Assembly: GCA_902524235.1 (NCBI GenBank)
Contig: CABZCF010000003.1
Span: 29,247 to 93,246 of the forward strand
Direction: 5' to 3'
DNA length: 64,000 bases
From: an uncultured Pelagibacteraceae bacterium
GTDB lineage: Bacteria > Pseudomonadota > Alphaproteobacteria > Pelagibacterales > Pelagibacteraceae
Shown here: piece by piece, positions 1 through 9,556 of the stretch
How positions within the stretch are numbered: the first letter of the stretch is position 1
Layout: every line of letters begins with the position of its first letter
Notes under the pieces: generated by a model
What the model was told of the DNA's origin: nothing
Database searches by the model: none
What the model saw: only the letters and a program-made list of their open reading frames with translations
Position numbers and translations under genes: made by a program

Positions 1-1206
1 AATGGATATAATTAATGACAAGGTTATATCATTAAACCAAAAATAGACTACAAAAGCACTTATGATTGCAAAAATTATTCCATTTAAAATTCCAATTAAA
101 AATTCTTTTAAAACATTTTGAGTAAAATTATTTTTTGTTAATTGATTTGTTGCAATAGTCCTAATTGTGACAGCTAGAGTTTGCATGCCAGCATTTCCTC
201 CCATTGAGGCAACAATTGGCATCAAAACAGCTAAAGCGACCACTTTTTCGATATCTTCTTTAAAGAAACCAATAACAATAGATGCAAGAATTGCTGTCAA
301 TAAATTTAATAAAAGCCAATTAAATCTTCTTTTGGTTTTTTTTAATACACCATCTGTTATTTCCTCATCACCAACACCTGCTAAACGAAGTGCATCTTCC
401 TCTGCTTCTTCTTTTAAAACTGTTAATACATCATCACTTGTTATCATCCCTACTAATTTGTTATTTTTATCTACAACGCACGCAGAATTTAAATTATAAT
501 TTTCAAACATGTTAGCAACCTCTTCTCTATCCATTTCAACTGGTATGGTTAATTGACTCTCATTCATAATAGATTGCATTTTAGTTTCCCTAGGTGTTCT
601 TAAAACCTTAGAAGATGGAACAGATCCAATTGGTTTAAATTCGTTATCTACTATAAAAATTTCTAAAAACTCTTCAGGTAAATCCTTGTTTTCTCTTAAA
701 TAATCTATCGTTTGTCCAACAGACCAATTACTTGGTATTGCAGTGAATTCTCTCTGCATTATTCTAGCTGCTGAGTCCTCTGGGAAGCTTAAACTTTCTA
801 GTAGAGCAAATTTATCTTTAGGGGGTAATGAACTTAAAATATCATTTTTATTATTTTCATCAAGATTTTCTATTATCTTAATTGCATCATCAGATTCAAG
901 ATTTTTTAATATAAAAACTACTGAGTCTGTCGACAAATACTTTATTATTTCAGCTTGAATAGACTCGTTTAATTCAACAAAAACTTCTGGCTCAACTTTA
1001 AAGTCGTTTATTTTTACAAGTTTCTCTCTATCGCTTTCATTTAAATGTTCAATTATATCTGCTGCATCAGCTGGATGCATTTCTTTAAATGACTTGCTAA
1101 TAAATTCATTATCATTAGTAGAAATTTTATCAGTAAGTACATTTATGTACTCTTTATTAAATTCAAAATTTACTTTTTTATCTTTTATTTTTTTTACTAA
1201 TGTCAT
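1..1206 (-). CDS. mgtE: Magnesium transporter MgtE (C-terminus beyond window)
   Basis: Inner-membrane Mg2+ channel/transporter of the MgtE/SLC41 family, gated by cytoplasmic Mg2+. The minus-strand frame opens with ATG at 1206 and stays open to base 1, giving 402 codons. A helical MgtE N-domain (residues about 40-145, with MHPADAAD) is followed by a CBS pair (about 150-265, including VVDKNNKLVGMITSDD) and the start of the membrane domain at about 298. The pore signature PIVASMGGNAGMQ lies near residues 330-342. The last one or two transmembrane helices are missing because the window ends. It is divergent from lipB with a 60-base gap. Family assignment is secure from the domain order. Confidence 0.95.
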   Translation of the reverse strand, partial: MTLVKKIKDKKVNFEFNKEYINVLTDKISTNDNEFISKSFKEMHPADAADIIEHLNESDREKLVKINDFKVEPEVFVELNESIQAEIIKYLSTDSVVFILKNLESDDAIKIIENLDENNKNDILSSLPPKDKFALLESLSFPEDSAARIMQREFTAIPSNWSVGQTIDYLRENKDLPEEFLEIFIVDNEFKPIGSVPSSKVLRTPRETKMQSIMNESQLTIPVEMDREEVANMFENYNLNSACVVDKNNKLVGMITSDDVLTVLKEEAEEDALRLAGVGDEEITDGVLKKTKRRFNWLLLNLLTAILASIVIGFFKEDIEKVVALAVLMPIVASMGGNAGMQTLAVTIRTIATNQLTKNNFTQNVLKEFLIGILNGIIFAIISAFVVYFWFNDITLSLIISI

Positions 1207-1266
1207 AAAAATGTTTATTTTTTCTATGGCACTATTAAAGGATAATTCTTAGAATACAAATTTAAA

Positions 1267-1893
1267 ATGATTATAGAAACAAAAATATCAAAAAAACCAG
1301 TAATTTATAAAAAAGCTATTAAAATATTGGAAAATAGGTTTACAAATGTACTAAAAAATAAAAAACCCGAATTGATATGGATTTTAGAGCATAGCAATGT
1401 TTATACAGCAGGAACCAGTTTTAAAGTTTCTGATATAATTGATAAATCTATTAAAATAATTAAAACCAATAGAGGTGGAAAGATCACATTTCATGGTAAA
1501 GGGCAAATAATATTTTATTTTGTAATAAACCTAAATAACAGAAAAAAAGATATACGTTGGTTTATAAATATTATAGAAAAATCGATAATATGTTCGCTTA
1601 AAGAATTTGGTATAAATTCATATAATGATAAAAAAAATATTGGGATATGGATTAACCATAAATCCAGAATAAAAAAAATTGCAGCAATAGGTATTAAAAT
1701 AAAAAAATGGATCGCTTATCACGGATTTGCAATAAATTATTCAGTAAATTTAAATAATTTTAAGAAAATTATTCCTTGTGGTATAAAAGATAAGGGACTA
1801 ATAAATATTTCACAATTAAAAAAGATAGAAAAAAATAAATTTATAAAAATATTAATTAAAAATTTTATTAAATGCTTAAATAATTTAAGTTAG
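1267..1893 (+). CDS. lipB: Octanoyltransferase LipB
   Basis: Transfers octanoyl from acyl carrier protein to lipoyl-domain lysines, the first step of endogenous lipoate synthesis, in the cytoplasm. The 208-residue protein has the family's RGGKITFHGKGQ motif at 69-80. The catalytic lysine motif KIAAIGIKIKKW starts at K137, YHG is at 151-153, and the catalytic cysteine is C171 in IPCGIKDKG. Length is normal for the family. The 3' end overlaps the convergent pseudouridine synthase gene by 26 bases. LipB and the biotin/lipoate ligases share a fold, but the RGG...HG and PCG motifs favour LipB. Confidence 0.93.
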   Translation: MIIETKISKKPVIYKKAIKILENRFTNVLKNKKPELIWILEHSNVYTAGTSFKVSDIIDKSIKIIKTNRGGKITFHGKGQIIFYFVINLNNRKKDIRWFINIIEKSIICSLKEFGINSYNDKKNIGIWINHKSRIKKIAAIGIKIKKWIAYHGFAINYSVNLNNFKKIIPCGIKDKGLINISQLKKIEKNKFIKILIKNFIKCLNNLS

Positions 1894-2767
1894 TTGATTT
1901 TAGGAATTTTAAAAAATGATCAGGTAAATTTGCACTATATTCCAAATTTTTACCATTTATTATAAATTTTATGCTACTTGCGTGTAACATAAGTTTTTTT
2001 GTTTTTTTTTGAGTAGTTGAATATTTATCATCGCCCACAATTGGATGTCCAATTAATGATGTTTGTTTTCTTAATTGGTGTTTTCTACCTGTTAAAGGTT
2101 TTAATTCAACTAAACTAAATTGAGAGTTTTTATTAAGAACCTTGTAGTTAGTAATAGCCTTTTCGTAGATTTTTTTATTATTTTCTTTTTTTTCTAAATT
2201 ATCAACTAAGATGCCCTTTATATTTTTAATTTCACCGATGCATATAGCCAAATAGGTTTTGTGAATTTTTCTAATTCTAAATAAAGAAGTAAATAGCTGA
2301 GCATATTTTCTATTTTTGGCAATTATCATCACTCCAGATGTTTCTTTGTCTAGTCTATGTACTGTATATGGCCTCGAATTTTCAAAAAATTTGCTTTTAG
2401 AATAAATATCTATTAAATTTTTAAATGATTTTGTGCCACCCTGTACAGCAACTCCTGGGCTTTTATTTATAACTATATAATCATTATTATTGAAAATAAT
2501 TTCATTTTCTTTTGATTTGACCAATTCTTTAGATGGTAGAAATAAATTTTTTTTTAAATCGTTTTTTATATTGATGTCATATATATAAACTTTATCATTT
2601 TTATATAATCTATAGTTATTTTTAACCTTTTTTTTATTAACCTTGATTTTGCCTAAACGTAAAAATTTCTGAATTAGACTTTGTGGTGTTTTTGAAATAT
2701 TTATTTTAAACCAACGATCTACTCGAATATTATCATGATCAGGTTTGACTTTAAAAATCCTTATCAT
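1868..2767 (-). CDS. rluC: RluC/RluD-type 23S rRNA pseudouridine synthase
   Basis: Isomerises specific uridines in 23S rRNA. An S4 RNA-binding domain occupies about residues 12-65, followed by the RluA-family catalytic domain. The HRLDKETSG motif at 137-145 carries the catalytic aspartate D140. Further family motifs are PLTGRKHQLRKQ and GHPIVGDDKY. The length of 299 is normal. Start is ATG 2767, 13 bases downstream of rplQ on the same strand, so it may be transcribed as the tail of the ribosomal block. The exact target uridines (RluC or RluD) cannot be told from sequence alone; RluC is the likelier choice in alphaproteobacteria. Confidence 0.85.
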   Translation of the reverse strand: MIRIFKVKPDHDNIRVDRWFKINISKTPQSLIQKFLRLGKIKVNKKKVKNNYRLYKNDKVYIYDINIKNDLKKNLFLPSKELVKSKENEIIFNNNDYIVINKSPGVAVQGGTKSFKNLIDIYSKSKFFENSRPYTVHRLDKETSGVMIIAKNRKYAQLFTSLFRIRKIHKTYLAICIGEIKNIKGILVDNLEKKENNKKIYEKAITNYKVLNKNSQFSLVELKPLTGRKHQLRKQTSLIGHPIVGDDKYSTTQKKTKKLMLHASSIKFIINGKNLEYSANLPDHFLKFLKSTNLNYLSI

Positions 2768-2780
2768 GTAGTGAAATACG

Positions 2781-3230
2781 TTATGATTTTTCTTTATTAT
2801 CTTCTTTTTTGTCTTTTAGATCTTTATCTTTAGGTAAACTCTTTTCTTTCTTATCAATTTTTTTTGCGTTTAAATCTCTGTCTACAAATTCTATAATTGC
2901 TATAGGAGCATTATCACCAAATCTGTATCCAGCTTTTATTATCCTGGTATAGCCACCCTTTCTATCTTTATATCTTTTAGATAGTGTATTTCTAACTTTT
3001 TTTGCTAATTCTTTATTTTGAAGTTTGGATATTATAGTTTTTGTATTATGTAATGTATCTTTTTTGCCTAAAGTGATTATTTTTTCTGCAACAGGTCTTA
3101 AAACTTTTGCCTTTGGTAATGTAGTTTTAATTTGCTCGTATTTAATTAGAGAACCTAACATGTTCTTAATTAAAGCTTTTCTATGCTCAGAGGTTCTATT
3201 TAATTTTTTATAACCAATTTTATGACGCAT
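2781..3230 (-). CDS. rplQ: 50S ribosomal protein L17
   Basis: Large-subunit protein near the exit tunnel. It begins with the L17 signature [20 protein letters not shown], and residues 1-120 cover the conserved fold. A charged Lys/Asp/Glu tail of about 30 residues extends it to 149, which is somewhat long. It is the last gene of the alpha operon, following rpoA with 2 bases between stop and start. Confidence 0.96.
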   Translation of the reverse strand: MRHKIGYKKLNRTSEHRKALIKNMLGSLIKYEQIKTTLPKAKVLRPVAEKIITLGKKDTLHNTKTIISKLQNKELAKKVRNTLSKRYKDRKGGYTRIIKAGYRFGDNAPIAIIEFVDRDLNAKKIDKKEKSLPKDKDLKDKKEDNKEKS

Positions 3231-3232
3231 TA

Positions 3233-4261
3233 CTAGATGCTTTCTTCAAGTTTTTTTGATAATTCGGCAATATTATCAGGGGGCCAATTAGGTATTTCCA
3301 TGCCTAAATATAACGACATTCCAGTTAAAACCTCTTTAATCTCGTTTAATGATTTCCTTCCAAAGTTAGGAGTTCTTAACATTTCACCCTCAGATTTTTG
3401 GACCAAATCACCTATATAAATTATATTATCATTTTTGAGACAATTCATTGATCTGACAGATAACTCAAGCTCATCAACTTTTCTAAGTAAATTTTTATTA
3501 AATTCAGGCTCAGTTGGTTTATCTCTTACAATTACCTCCTGTGGCTCATCAAAATTTACAAACATTCCAAGTTGATCTTGGAAAATTCTTGCTGAATAAG
3601 CAACTGCATCCTCCGCGGATATTGAGCCATTGGTCTCTACTTCCATCGTTAATTTATCATAATCTAATGCTTTTCCTTCTCTAGCAGTACTAACTGAGTA
3701 TGATACTTTTTTAACTGGACTAAAAAGTGAATCTATAGGTATTAAACCTAATGGAGGTTCTTCAGGCTTATTTAAATCAGCTGAAATGTAACCTTTACCA
3801 GATCCAATAACCATTTCCATGTGGAAATTAGTGTTTTCATCCAAATTACATATTACTAAATCAGGATTTAATATTTCAATATCTGTTGCGGGAGTTATAT
3901 CTGATGCTTTAATTTCACCAGGTCCCTTTGCATCTAAAATTAATTTTTTTGAAGTATCAGTGCTACACTTAAGTGCTAATGATTTAACATTTAAAACTAT
4001 ATCTGTTACATCTTCCCTTACACCTTTTATTGATGTAAATTCATGTAATACACCGTCAATTTGAATTGCAGTAACTGCCGTTCCTCTAATAGATGAAAGC
4101 AATATTCTTCTTAATGAATTCCCTAAAGTAAGTCCATAACCTTTCTCTAAAGGTTCGGCAATAATTTTTGCATATGATTTATCATCACTAAGTTTCACAT
4201 CTAATTTTGAAGGTTTAATTAATGATTTCCAATTTTTTATATTTACGTTAGCATTTTCCAT
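3233..4261 (-). CDS. rpoA: RNA polymerase alpha subunit
   Basis: Scaffold subunit of RNA polymerase; its dimer nucleates core assembly and its C-domain contacts UP elements and activators. At 342 residues, the N-terminal dimerisation domain has [18 protein letters not shown] near residue 41. The C-terminal HhH domain spans about 255-342 and has the motif [13 protein letters not shown]. Start codon ATG 4261 directly abuts the rpsK stop at 4262. Position in the alpha operon (rpsM, rpsK, rpoA, rplQ) is canonical, but rpsD is not present between rpsK and rpoA, as is usual in alphaproteobacteria. Confidence 0.98.
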   Translation of the reverse strand: MENANVNIKNWKSLIKPSKLDVKLSDDKSYAKIIAEPLEKGYGLTLGNSLRRILLSSIRGTAVTAIQIDGVLHEFTSIKGVREDVTDIVLNVKSLALKCSTDTSKKLILDAKGPGEIKASDITPATDIEILNPDLVICNLDENTNFHMEMVIGSGKGYISADLNKPEEPPLGLIPIDSLFSPVKKVSYSVSTAREGKALDYDKLTMEVETNGSISAEDAVAYSARIFQDQLGMFVNFDEPQEVIVRDKPTEPEFNKNLLRKVDELELSVRSMNCLKNDNIIYIGDLVQKSEGEMLRTPNFGRKSLNEIKEVLTGMSLYLGMEIPNWPPDNIAELSKKLEESI

Positions 4262-4708
4262 TTATACTCTCCTTTTTTTTGGTGGTCTTGTTCCATTATG
4301 TGGTAATGGTGTTGTATCTTTTATAGATAAAATTTTAAAACCCCTAGACTGAAGTGCTCTAAGAGCAGTTTCACGACCAGAACCAGGACCTTTAATTTCA
4401 ACCGTCAATACTTTCATTCCATACTCGAGAGCTTTAGCTGCTGCTGAGTCAGCTGCAACTTGGGCAGCATAAGGTGTTGATTTTCTAGAGCCTTTAAATC
4501 CCTTTTGTCCTGAAGAAGCCCAAGATATAACATTGCCGTTAGTATCTGCTATTGATACTATAGTATTATTAAATGTAGATTGCACATATGCAATTCCATT
4601 TGTTATTACTTTCTTAATCTTTTTTTTTTTTGAATAAGAACTTTTTTTAGCAATCTTACTTTTATTTTCTAAATCTTTTTTTTCGTCAACTTTTTTTTCT
4701 TTTGGCAT
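4262..4708 (-). CDS. rpsK: 30S ribosomal protein S11
   Basis: Platform protein of the small subunit. The conserved body (from about residue 34) includes [18 protein letters not shown] and the C-terminal [15 protein letters not shown]. The 148-residue length reflects a lysine-rich N-terminal extension of about 25 residues absent from shorter homologues. It follows rpsM with one base between stop and start. Confidence 0.97.
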   Translation of the reverse strand: MPKEKKVDEKKDLENKSKIAKKSSYSKKKKIKKVITNGIAYVQSTFNNTIVSIADTNGNVISWASSGQKGFKGSRKSTPYAAQVAADSAAAKALEYGMKVLTVEIKGPGSGRETALRALQSRGFKILSIKDTTPLPHNGTRPPKKRRV

Positions 4709-4709
4709 T

Positions 4710-5093
4710 TTATTTCTTTAATGGGGTTAGTTTTTTCCCAGCTATAGCTATAGCTTTTCCTTTTCGAGTTCTAGCATTACATCTAGTTCTTTGACCTCTT
4801 ACTGGAAGTTTTTTTTTATGTCTTAATCCTCTATATGAGGCAAGATCAATTAATCTTTTAATACTAAAAGATTTATCTCTTCTTAAATCACCTTCTACAG
4901 TGAAGTTTTTATCTATGTATTCCCTGATTTTTAATATTTCCTCGTCAGTTAATTCATTAACTCTTTTTGAACTTGGTATTGAAAGTGACTTACATATATC
5001 ATTTGAAAATTTATCTCCAATGCCATAAATATAAGTTAATCCGATTTTTACGAGTTTATTCTGAGGAATGTTTACACCTGCGATACGAGCCAT
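4710..5093 (-). CDS. rpsM: 30S ribosomal protein S13
   Basis: Small-subunit head protein contacting the P-site tRNA and L5. It starts [20 protein letters not shown] and carries the conserved [17 protein letters not shown] segment and a basic C-terminus. Length 127 is normal. It lies 54 bases downstream of adk. No rpmJ (L36) lies in that gap, where many bacteria have it. Confidence 0.97.
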   Translation of the reverse strand: MARIAGVNIPQNKLVKIGLTYIYGIGDKFSNDICKSLSIPSSKRVNELTDEEILKIREYIDKNFTVEGDLRRDKSFSIKRLIDLASYRGLRHKKKLPVRGQRTRCNARTRKGKAIAIAGKKLTPLKK

Positions 5094-5147
5094 ATACTTG
5101 TGATAAATTTAGCCTTTTATATAAGAAGATGTTTTAATGTCAATGTG

Positions 5148-5711
5148 TTAAACATTAAGTATTTCCTCAATTTTTTGAGATATATTGATTATTTCCATCG
5201 ATCCATCTAATTCATGAAAATTATTATTTTTTGAATAATATTTTAAGACTGGATTTGTCACTTCCATATATGTATCGTATCTTTTTAAAATAGTTTTTAA
5301 GTCATCATCGGAACGTTTTTCTAAAATTTTTCTTTTTTCAATTCTTTTTATAATTGCATCTTTTTTAACATTTAAAAAAAAAACAAAATCTACTTTTTGA
5401 TCTGAGCTATTTAATAGTTTCTCAAGATTTTTTGCTTGATTAATAGTTCTTGGATAACCATCAAATATTAGTCTATTTTTTTTAGTGTCATCAAATACTA
5501 TTTTTTCAAGAAGTTTATTAACAATATCATCGTCTACAAATTTACCATTATTCATATTGTTGACAATTTTTTTTCCAATATCTGTGTCTTTTTTAATTTC
5601 CTCTCTCAAAATTTCTCCAGTTGATATTTGAAAACTATTTAATTTTTTAACAAGTTTTTTTGCTTGCGTGCCTTTGCCAGCACCCGGTGGTCCAAAAATT
5701 ATTATATTCAC
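5148..5711 (-). CDS. adk: Adenylate kinase
   Basis: Catalyses AMP + ATP = 2 ADP in the cytoplasm. The P-loop GPPGAGKGT is at residues 7-15, the AMP-site motif STGEILREE follows, and FDGYPRT is the conserved DGFPR equivalent. The protein has 187 residues, so it is the short form: between RKILEKR and the C-terminal helices there is no zinc-binding LID insertion. It sits between secY and rpsM in the spc operon and overlaps the secY stop by one base. This position is normal for the gene. Confidence 0.96.
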   Translation of the reverse strand: MNIIIFGPPGAGKGTQAKKLVKKLNSFQISTGEILREEIKKDTDIGKKIVNNMNNGKFVDDDIVNKLLEKIVFDDTKKNRLIFDGYPRTINQAKNLEKLLNSSDQKVDFVFFLNVKKDAIIKRIEKRKILEKRSDDDLKTILKRYDTYMEVTNPVLKYYSKNNNFHELDGSMEIINISQKIEEILNV

Positions 5712-6988
5712 TATCTTCCAAACTTAGTTTTTTTTATTAATTGCTCGTATTGTGAACTCATTAATCTGGTTTGTATCTGTGTCACTGTATCTATAGCTAC
5801 CACAACAACAATCAAAATTGATGTTCCCCCTAAATAAAAAGGGATTGGATAATTTGCAATTAAAAACTCTGGCATTAAACAAACTAAAGTTAGATATAAT
5901 GCACCAATTGTAGTTAGTTTTGTTAAAATATTGTCAATATAAAGCGCTGTACTTTCTCCTGGTCTTATACCAGGTATAAAACCACCATACTTTCGTAAAT
6001 TTTCTGCTGTCTCATTGGGATTAAATGTTATTGATGTATAAAAAAATGTAAAAAAAATTATACCTGAAGCATATAAGAGCATATACAAGGGCTGTCCTTG
6101 AGAAAAAAAAGAACTTATATTCAAGAAAGTTTCGCTTTCTGAAACATTAAAATTTGAAAATGTAACAGGTAATAATAAAAGAGCAGATGCAAAAATCGCT
6201 GGTATTACTCCAGCTGAATTAATTTTTAAAGGTAAATGGGAAGACTCACCTCCAAACATCTTATTACCCATTTGTCTTTTAGGATAATTTATTAAAATTT
6301 TTCTTAAAGCTCTTTCCATAAAAACAATAAACATAATCGTTGCCACTAATAAAATAAAAATACCTATAATCATAGTAGTTGATATTGCTCCTGTTCTACC
6401 TAATTCAAATGTCGTAACTAATGCTCTAGGAATTTCAGCAACGATACCTGAAAATATAATTAATGATATTCCATTACCTATTCCTCTTTGTGTTATCTGT
6501 TCACCCAACCACATCAAAAAAATTGTACCAGCAACTATAGTAGTAACTGTTGAAATTTTAAAAAATAATCCAGGATTTATAACTAAATTTGCAGAAGACT
6601 CTAATCCAACAGCTAAACCAAATCCTTGTATTGTAGCTAAAAGAACTGTTCCGTATCTAGTAATTTGAGTTATTTTCTGTCTACCTGTTTCACCCTGTGC
6701 TTTAAGGTTTTTAAAATAATCTGATACACCTGTTAGCAGCTGTACGATAATTGATGAAGAAATATATGGCATAATGCCGAGTGCAAAAATAGCCATCCTG
6801 CTTACTGCACCGCCTGCAAACACATTAAACATGCCGAGTAATCCTTTTTGATTACCCTCCATTAAAATTTTTAATTGTTCTGGATCAATTCCTGGAAGTG
6901 GTATAAATGTACCTAATCTATATATTGATAAAACTAAAATTGTAAAAAGAACTCTGTTTCTTAAATCATTATTTGATGAGGTACTCAT
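5711..6988 (-). CDS. secY: Preprotein translocase subunit SecY
   Basis: Channel-forming subunit of the SecYEG translocon. The 425-residue protein has ten hydrophobic segments. Recognisable motifs are YRLGTFIPLPGID at the N-terminus, QLLTGVSDYFKNLKAQGETG in the first cytoplasmic loop, GIGNGISLIIFSGIV, and FGGESSHLPLKINSAGVIPA. Start ATG 6988 overlaps the rplO stop by one base, pointing to translational coupling. SecE is encoded at 29594-29785 in the same gene block. Confidence 0.97.
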   Translation of the reverse strand: MSTSSNNDLRNRVLFTILVLSIYRLGTFIPLPGIDPEQLKILMEGNQKGLLGMFNVFAGGAVSRMAIFALGIMPYISSSIIVQLLTGVSDYFKNLKAQGETGRQKITQITRYGTVLLATIQGFGLAVGLESSANLVINPGLFFKISTVTTIVAGTIFLMWLGEQITQRGIGNGISLIIFSGIVAEIPRALVTTFELGRTGAISTTMIIGIFILLVATIMFIVFMERALRKILINYPKRQMGNKMFGGESSHLPLKINSAGVIPAIFASALLLLPVTFSNFNVSESETFLNISSFFSQGQPLYMLLYASGIIFFTFFYTSITFNPNETAENLRKYGGFIPGIRPGESTALYIDNILTKLTTIGALYLTLVCLMPEFLIANYPIPFYLGGTSILIVVVVAIDTVTQIQTRLMSSQYEQLIKKTKFGR

Positions 6989-7446
6989 TAACTAATTGTT
7001 TTGATTGATACAGAACAACCAAGTTTATCCAATTTAATTTTTGCACTTTTTGAAACAAAATTTGCCTCAATATTTAATTTTGTTTTTAAATCACCACTTC
7101 CAAGGATTTTTAACCTGTTAAAAGTTTTTTTAATTAATTTATTTTTAATTAAATAATCAAGATTAATAGTATCATCTATTTTAATTTTGTTTTTCTCAAT
7201 CAAATTTTGTAACTTATCTAAATTAAAAGTTGCAATTTTAGTATTTGAGATAGAATTAAATCCTCTTTTAGGTAATCTTCTAAATAAAGGCATTTGACCA
7301 CCTTCAAAGCTTTTTATGGCAACTCCTGACCTTGATTTTTGGCCTTTTACTCCTCTACCAGATGTTTTGCCTTTTCCAGAACCTATGCCTCTACCAACTC
7401 TTATTTTCTTTTGTTTAACCTTCAATGTTGAGTTCAATGATGTCAC
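6988..7446 (-). CDS. rplO: 50S ribosomal protein L15 (GTG start)
   Basis: Early-assembly large-subunit protein. From the GTG at 7446 the protein is about 152 residues, with the L15 signature GRGIGSGKGKTSGRGVKGQ and SFEGGQMPLFRRLPKRGF. The frame is open further upstream to an ATG at 7539, but that stretch lies inside the rpsE coding region and has no L15 similarity, so I chose GTG 7446. It overlaps the last base of the rpsE TAG stop and is preceded by a purine-rich AGAGGA at Shine-Dalgarno distance. A TTG at 7437 is an alternative. Confidence 0.93.
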   Translation of the reverse strand: MTSLNSTLKVKQKKIRVGRGIGSGKGKTSGRGVKGQKSRSGVAIKSFEGGQMPLFRRLPKRGFNSISNTKIATFNLDKLQNLIEKNKIKIDDTINLDYLIKNKLIKKTFNRLKILGSGDLKTKLNIEANFVSKSAKIKLDKLGCSVSIKTIS

Positions 7447-7946
7447 TATCCTCTTTTCTCCACAATTTCTGAAACTTTCTTGTTTCTTAAATTTGATATA
7501 TTCTTTGGTGAATTTTGTTTTGAAAGCGCTTTCATGCATGCGCGTATAACATTGTGAGGATTAGATGTTCCTATTGATTTAGCGACTATATCTTTTATTC
7601 CCAGAACCTCACATACTGCTCTAACAGGACCTCCAGCAATAATACCTGTTCCCTTTGGAGCTGATCTTAGCTTAATTTTACCTGCACCATCTTTTCCGTA
7701 AATATCATGATGTATAGTTCTACCTTCTCGCAATGGAATTTGTATAAGATTTCTTTTAGCTAAATCATTTGCCTTTTTGATGGCATCAGGAACTTGTTTT
7801 GCTTTGGCGTGAGCTATACCAATTTTTCCATTTTGATTGCCAACTACGACCAATGCTGAAAATCCAAATCTTCTACCACCTTTTACAACTTTTGTAATTC
7901 TGTTTATGTGTACTAGTTTTTCTAAAAATTCGTTATTTTTTTCCAT
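7446..7946 (-). CDS. rpsE: 30S ribosomal protein S5
   Basis: Small-subunit protein acting in decoding fidelity and mRNA unwinding. Signature: [20 protein letters not shown] near residue 14, then [20 protein letters not shown] and the C-terminal [16 protein letters not shown]. Length 166 is normal. It is followed directly by rplO; rpmD (L30), normally found here, is absent. Confidence 0.97.
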   Translation of the reverse strand: MEKNNEFLEKLVHINRITKVVKGGRRFGFSALVVVGNQNGKIGIAHAKAKQVPDAIKKANDLAKRNLIQIPLREGRTIHHDIYGKDGAGKIKLRSAPKGTGIIAGGPVRAVCEVLGIKDIVAKSIGTSNPHNVIRACMKALSKQNSPKNISNLRNKKVSEIVEKRG

Positions 7947-7949
7947 TAA

Positions 7950-8303
7950 TTAAAACTCCATACCATTTTTTCTAAGCGTATCTGCAAATATTTTAACTCT
8001 TCCGTGATATTTATAAATACCTCTGTCGAAATAAATTTTATTAATTTTTAATTCTTTTGCTTTTTTTGCAAGGTTTTCGGCTACAATAGTTGAGACTTCA
8101 CTTTTGGTTTTTTTAATATTTTTTAAAGATTTTTGATTTGACGTAGCCGATAACAAAGTTATTTTTTTTAAATCATCAATAATTTGTGCACTAATATTCT
8201 TGGAAGATCTAGATACAGTTAATCTATACCTATTGACTGATGAGTGCTTTTTAAGTTTATTTCTAACTCTAAATTTCTTTCTTTGTGATGTTGATAACTT
8301 CAT
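7950..8303 (-). CDS. rplR: 50S ribosomal protein L18
   Basis: 5S rRNA-binding protein of the central protuberance. It starts with a basic segment ([12 protein letters not shown]) and ends with [20 protein letters not shown], the conserved L18 C-terminal motif. Length 117 is typical. Its start overlaps the rplF stop by one base. Confidence 0.95.
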   Translation of the reverse strand: MKLSTSQRKKFRVRNKLKKHSSVNRYRLTVSRSSKNISAQIIDDLKKITLLSATSNQKSLKNIKKTKSEVSTIVAENLAKKAKELKINKIYFDRGIYKYHGRVKIFADTLRKNGMEF

Positions 8304-8842
8304 TATTTTTTTTTGCCTTCTTTTCTAAGTATATATTGTCCTTTTTCTTTAATTCCCTTGCCTTTATAAGGCTCAGGCGGTCTAATAGATTTAATTTTTG
8401 ATGCTGTCATTCCAACTAACTGTTTGTCACTACCAGTTATTTTAATTATTGTTTGTTTTTCAACTGTAATTTTTAACTCATCTGGTATATCAAAATTAAT
8501 ATCGTGACTGAAACCAAGTTGTAAATTTAAAATTTTTCCTTTAATAGCAGCTCTATATCCTACACCAGAGAGCTCTAAAATTTTTTCATATCCAGTACTA
8601 GCACCTATGATTGCGTTATTAAGTAAACTTCGGTTCATTCCCCAAAGTTTTTTTGTATTTTCGTCGATAATTTTTGGTTTAATCGATACCTCCTTGCCTT
8701 CCAAAATATTTAAATCAAATATTTTGAGATCTAAGTTTAATACTTTTTTTCCTAATGGGCCCTCAATATTTAAAAGATTGCCATTTAAAGCAACTTTTAC
8801 TTTTTCTGGAATTGATATACTTAATTTACCTATTTTAGACAT
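8303..8842 (-). CDS. rplF: 50S ribosomal protein L6
   Basis: Large-subunit protein near the factor-binding site. It has two repeated alpha/beta domains. The C-terminal family motif region [19 protein letters not shown] is intact. ATG 8842 is used as the start (179 residues): it forms a TGATG overlap with the rpsH stop. One more in-frame TTG codon lies upstream but is less likely. Confidence 0.95.
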   Translation of the reverse strand: MSKIGKLSISIPEKVKVALNGNLLNIEGPLGKKVLNLDLKIFDLNILEGKEVSIKPKIIDENTKKLWGMNRSLLNNAIIGASTGYEKILELSGVGYRAAIKGKILNLQLGFSHDINFDIPDELKITVEKQTIIKITGSDKQLVGMTASKIKSIRPPEPYKGKGIKEKGQYILRKEGKKK

Positions 8843-9237
8843 CAAAACACCTTACAAATTATTTCACCACCGATTTTTTGCTTTCTTGCATTAACATCAC
8901 TCATAACGCCTTTTGGAGTAGAAATTATAGCTATTCCTAATCCGTTGTTAATTTTTGGCAAACTTTCGGCACTTGAGAAAATTCTTCTTCCAGGTCTTGA
9001 TACTCTTTCAATAGTATTAATAACAGGGCTTCCAGAGCTATATTTTAAATAGATGTTAATTTCTGATTTATTATTCTCATCAATGATTTTATGATCCTTT
9101 ATAAATCCTTCATTTTTTAAAACCTCAGCTATTTTTACTTTAAATTTAGATGATGGCATTTTTACTATCTTGTGAGATCTCATTTGAGCGTTTTTAATCC
9201 TTGCTAACATATCTCCAATTGGGTCACTTAAGCTCAT
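8842..9237 (-). CDS. rpsH: 30S ribosomal protein S8
   Basis: Binds 16S rRNA helix 21 and, in many bacteria, represses the spc operon. It starts MSLSDPIGDMLARIKNAQMR and carries ISTPKGVMSDVNARKQKIGG near the C-terminus, the S8 signature. Length 131 is normal. It is coupled to rplF by a one-base overlap. Confidence 0.96.
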   Translation of the reverse strand: MSLSDPIGDMLARIKNAQMRSHKIVKMPSSKFKVKIAEVLKNEGFIKDHKIIDENNKSEINIYLKYSSGSPVINTIERVSRPGRRIFSSAESLPKINNGLGIAIISTPKGVMSDVNARKQKIGGEIICKVF

Positions 9238-9249
9238 ATTATATCCTTT

Positions 9250-9555
9250 CTACCAACTTGATTTTACCATTCCAGGGATTTTACCCTCTAAGCCTAATTT
9301 TCTAAGAGCTATCCTTGATATCTTTAATTTTCTGTAAACACCATGAGGTCTTCCTGTAATTTGACATCTATTCATGACTCTTGTTTTTGATGAATTTCTT
9401 GGGAGTTTAGACAGTTTTTGTTGTGCCTTAAATCTTTCCTCTAAACCAAGTTTTTTATTCATAATAATTTTTTTTAGATTTTTCCTTTTTTTATAGTATT
9501 TATCTGAAAGTTTTATTCTCCTATTATTTTTATTAACTGAGCTTAGTTTTGCCAT
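9250..9555 (-). CDS. rpsN: 30S ribosomal protein S14
   Basis: Small-subunit head protein. The 101-residue length and the absence of a CxxC zinc pair identify the zinc-independent long form typical of proteobacteria. The conserved C-terminal segment is RNRCQ-like ([19 protein letters not shown]), followed by [20 protein letters not shown]. It follows rplE with a one-base gap. Confidence 0.96.
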   Translation of the reverse strand: MAKLSSVNKNNRRIKLSDKYYKKRKNLKKIIMNKKLGLEERFKAQQKLSKLPRNSSKTRVMNRCQITGRPHGVYRKLKISRIALRKLGLEGKIPGMVKSSW

Positions 9556-9556
9556 A

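Noticed and set aside
167..958. Plus-strand open frames across mgtE
   Set aside because: Antisense to the strong MgtE frame, with no recognisable domain; they are by-products of AT-rich codon use.
7449..7539. Upstream extension of rplO to ATG 7539 (183 residues)
   Set aside because: The extra N-terminus lies inside rpsE, shows no L15 similarity and would make L15 far longer than the family.
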